From: Fodinibius saliphilus
GTDB taxonomy: Bacteria > Bacteroidota > Rhodothermia > Balneolales > Balneolaceae
DNA length: 64,000 nucleotides
NCBI RefSeq assembly: GCF_005869845.1
Contig: NZ_VAWF01000001.1
Coordinates: 1,240,001-1,304,000, forward strand
Reading direction: 5' to 3'
Notes under the pieces: model-generated
Databases searched by the model: none
Seen by the model: only the letters and a program-made list of their open reading frames with translations
What the model was told of the DNA's origin: nothing
Translations under genes and position numbers: made by a program
In this document: piece by piece, positions 62,080-64,000 of the stretch
Position numbering within the stretch: the stretch's first letter is position 1
Layout: the number at the start of each line of letters is the position of its first letter

Positions 62080-63378
62080 ATGAAACGTTTTATTCAGCTT
62101 AGTATACTGCTGATCTTTTGCATCCCCACTCTTCTGTTAGCACAACAACCAAAAGTATTTACAGGCGGTAAAATAATTCCAATCAGTGGCGATCCTATTG
62201 ATAATGGGGTATTAGTAATCCAGAATGGTGAAATTATTGCTGTAGGTACTCAGGGGAAAGTTGACATTCCATCTGATGCTAAAACTTATGATGTTTCGGG
62301 TAAAGTAATAATGCCCGGACTGGTAGATTCTCACTCTCATGTTGGCGGAGGTGATGGTGGTGATCAATCTTCGGCCCTCCATCCGGATACACGTATAATG
62401 GATAGTATTGACCCCCGCAGCGACACCTTTAAAAAAGCACTGGCCGGTGGCATTACTACCGTTAATGTAATGCCGGGCTCTGGTCATTTAATGAGTGGCC
62501 AAACTGTTTATCTAAAGCTACGAAAAGCTAATAAAATTGAGGATATGCTGCTTGTTGAAGACCCTCAAGAAGAAGTGGCAGGCGGTCTAAAAATGGCAAA
62601 TGGTACGAATCCTATTGGTAAGGGGCCCTTTCCCGGTACACGAGCAAAATCGGCCTCAATGGTTCGCGAACTCTTTATTAAAGCCCAAAACTATAAAGGT
62701 AAAGTAGAGAAAGCCGATGGCGACCCGGAAAAAATGCCGACCCGTGATATCGGTATGGAAACACTGGTAGATGTATTAAATGGAAAACGCATTGTTCATC
62801 ATCATACGCATCGCCATGATGATATTTTAACAGCTATTCGCCTCGCTGAAGAGTTCGATTACCGACTAGTTCTACACCATGTAAGCGAAGCTTGGAAAGT
62901 AGCTGATGAAATTGCTGAAGCTGATATCCCTGCTTCAATTATTGTACTGGATTCTCCCGGAGGTAAAATGGAGGCGGTAGATATTAAATATAAAAATGGG
63001 GCAGTCTTGGAAGACGCAGGCGTTACTGTAGGATATCATACCGATGCTTCTATTACCGACACTCGCTTATTTCTACGTTCAGGTGCCTTCGGTGTACGAG
63101 CCGGCATGAGTCGTAAAGGAGCACTCAAAGCACTTACTATTGAAAATGCGAAGATGCTGGATGCCCAAAACCGTGTAGGAACCCTTGAAAAAGGTAAGGA
63201 TGCTGATTTTATCATTCTTTCCGGTGATCCATTGAGCGTGTACACCCGTGTGCAACAAACGTGGGTTGAGGGAAAGAAAAGGTTCGATATCTCAAATCCT
63301 AAAGATCGAAAGTACGCTACCGGCGGCTATAACGTCTTTGAACGGACGACCCAAAATCACAACCACGGACGCAAGTAA
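62080..63378 (+). CDS. Secreted amidohydrolase (second copy)
   Basis: A protein of about 432 residues with a signal peptide (MKRFIQLSILLIFCIPTLLLAQ). Metal ligand motifs are GLVDSHSHVGG (HxH), HHHTHRHDD, HHVSEAWK and the Asp in YHTDASITD; it also has a late NPSDLIL-like DADFIILSGDPL typical of imidazolonepropionase-like amidohydrolases. The ATG at 62080 is chosen, not the one 36 bp upstream, since it starts the signal peptide and follows an AGGGA site. It precedes a related, cut-off gene by 70 bp. The natural substrate is not clear. Confidence 0.85.
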   Translation: MKRFIQLSILLIFCIPTLLLAQQPKVFTGGKIIPISGDPIDNGVLVIQNGEIIAVGTQGKVDIPSDAKTYDVSGKVIMPGLVDSHSHVGGGDGGDQSSALHPDTRIMDSIDPRSDTFKKALAGGITTVNVMPGSGHLMSGQTVYLKLRKANKIEDMLLVEDPQEEVAGGLKMANGTNPIGKGPFPGTRAKSASMVRELFIKAQNYKGKVEKADGDPEKMPTRDIGMETLVDVLNGKRIVHHHTHRHDDILTAIRLAEEFDYRLVLHHVSEAWKVADEIAEADIPASIIVLDSPGGKMEAVDIKYKNGAVLEDAGVTVGYHTDASITDTRLFLRSGAFGVRAGMSRKGALKALTIENAKMLDAQNRVGTLEKGKDADFIILSGDPLSVYTRVQQTWVEGKKRFDISNPKDRKYATGGYNVFERTTQNHNHGRK

Positions 63379-63448
63379 TGCTCTTTACTGCTGACTTTAT
63401 ACTAAAAAAGGTTAGTTCAAAGAAATTAAGACAAAAAATCATCCAACT

Positions 63449-64000
63449 ATGAAGAACCGAATTACACTATTTCTTTTTACGCTGCTTCTTGGTATTTCTA
63501 TGAGCAGTTATTCGCAAGTAGCCGTACAGGCGGATACTATTTACACTATGGACGGCGATAAAATTATTGATGGCATCGTCTTAGTAAAAGGAGAAAAAAT
63601 TGAAGCGATCGGCCCGGCAACTGATGTTCAAGTTCCTTCTGATTACCAGATGCATAAGACCTCTGTGGTAACACCGGGCTTCATTGATGCCCACACGGTG
63701 GTTGGTTTAGCTGGAATATTTAACCAAGACAGCGATCAAGACCAGCTGGAAACATCGTCTGCGATACAACCCCATTTACGTGCCTTTGATGCTTACAATG
63801 CCCGAGAAGAACTCGTGAAATTTGTACTCGACAAAGGGGTAACCACAGTTCATACCGGTCATGGTCCCGGGGCATTAGCCAGCGGACAAACGATGATCGC
63901 TAAAACAGCATATAATACTGTCAAAAAAGCAGTTTTAGACTCAAAAACTACTGTCTCCTTTACCCTCGGCTCAACAGTAGAACGTTATTTTGATAAACCC
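63449..64000 (+). CDS. Secreted amidohydrolase-like protein (third copy, 3' end beyond the window)
   Basis: An open frame from the ATG at 63449 runs past the window end, giving the first 184 residues. A signal peptide (MKNRITLFLFTLLLGISMSS) is followed by the family start ADTIYTMDGDKIIDGIVLVKGEKIEAIG and FIDAHTVVGLAG. The HxH metal pair is replaced by HTV, so the first zinc site differs from the upstream copy, as seen in some paired amidohydrolases. Further out, TTVHTGHGPGALASGQTMIAKT resembles the neighbouring gene. It probably forms an operon with the preceding gene. Confidence 0.75.
   Translation, partial: MKNRITLFLFTLLLGISMSSYSQVAVQADTIYTMDGDKIIDGIVLVKGEKIEAIGPATDVQVPSDYQMHKTSVVTPGFIDAHTVVGLAGIFNQDSDQDQLETSSAIQPHLRAFDAYNAREELVKFVLDKGVTTVHTGHGPGALASGQTMIAKTAYNTVKKAVLDSKTTVSFTLGSTVERYFDKP

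Noticed and set aside
1-64000. CRISPR arrays, tRNA or rRNA genes, insertion sequences
   Set aside because: No regularly spaced repeats, cloverleaf-like segments, rRNA stretches or transposase genes were noticed by eye; tRNAscan and Infernal would be decisive.

Overview
The window reads as chromosome from a heterotrophic member of the Bacteroidota/Balneolota/Rhodothermota side of the tree, most likely a halophilic or marine Balneolota. The sequence is fairly A+T-rich by eye, genes lie on both strands in short operons, several start regions carry a TAnnTTTG promoter element rather than a sigma70-type -10, and Shine-Dalgarno sites are often weak. Gene content agrees: a TonB receptor with a carboxypeptidase-like N-terminal domain, HU fused to LysM, the bacillithiol deacetylase BshB1, and genes for a cyclic, glycosylated carotenoid. 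I see no rRNA, tRNA, CRISPR array, insertion sequence or prophage. The lineage is inference only.

Layout. 1-2.5 kb: the end of a possible acyltransferase, a CrtC-type carotenoid hydratase and a CruC/CrtQ-type glycosyltransferase. 2.6-6.5 kb: xerC-like recombinase, hpf, hprK and an M23 envelope peptidase, then a decayed cupin gene. 6.5-10.7 kb: TrmH/SpoU methyltransferase, CBS protein, orphan OmpR-type regulator, esterase, bioB. 10.8-16.9 kb: SMP-30-like protein, lipoprotein, DUF6544-like membrane protein, beta-lactamase-fold lipoprotein, APC transporter with an RCK_C tail. 17.4-20.9 kb: tspO and lycopene cyclase, AI-2E-type permease, PIG-L deacetylase. 21-29.6 kb: a long minus-strand run encoding a MacAB/TolC-like exporter with two permeases, interrupted by a glycosyltransferase and three small YqjD/YqjE-like envelope proteins. 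29.7-36.6 kb: bshB1, inositol monophosphatase, dnaG, sucD, a mercuric-reductase-like flavoprotein. 36.7-40.1 kb: twin secreted His/Cys proteins and a TonB receptor. 40.1-48.1 kb: MFS transporter, ogt, amidohydrolase, PepSY-type membrane protein, thioredoxin-like ferredoxin, M14 carboxypeptidase. 48.2-53.2 kb: AsmA-like protein, serine-racemase-like enzyme plus D-amino-acid oxidase, and a ribbon-helix-helix/Cys4 protein with a ZIP-like transporter. 53.6-64 kb: S15/CocE hydrolase, aconitase, HU and HU-LysM, Dabb protein, amidoligase/glutamine-amidotransferase pair, and two secreted amidohydrolases, the second cut by the window edge.

How it fits together. Much of the window is housekeeping (TCA cycle, biotin, replication, translation, repair). 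The secreted M14 and S15 enzymes and three amidohydrolases suit growth on peptides and related compounds. The two separated carotenoid loci could together make a hydroxylated, glycosylated, perhaps acylated cyclic pigment of the salinixanthin kind. The most unusual items are the membrane-anchored HU-LysM protein that could tie DNA to the cell wall, the amidoligase/amidotransferase cassette, the serine racemase plus D-amino-acid oxidase pair, and the ZIP/RHH-Cys4 pair lying beside a 24-bp perfect palindrome.
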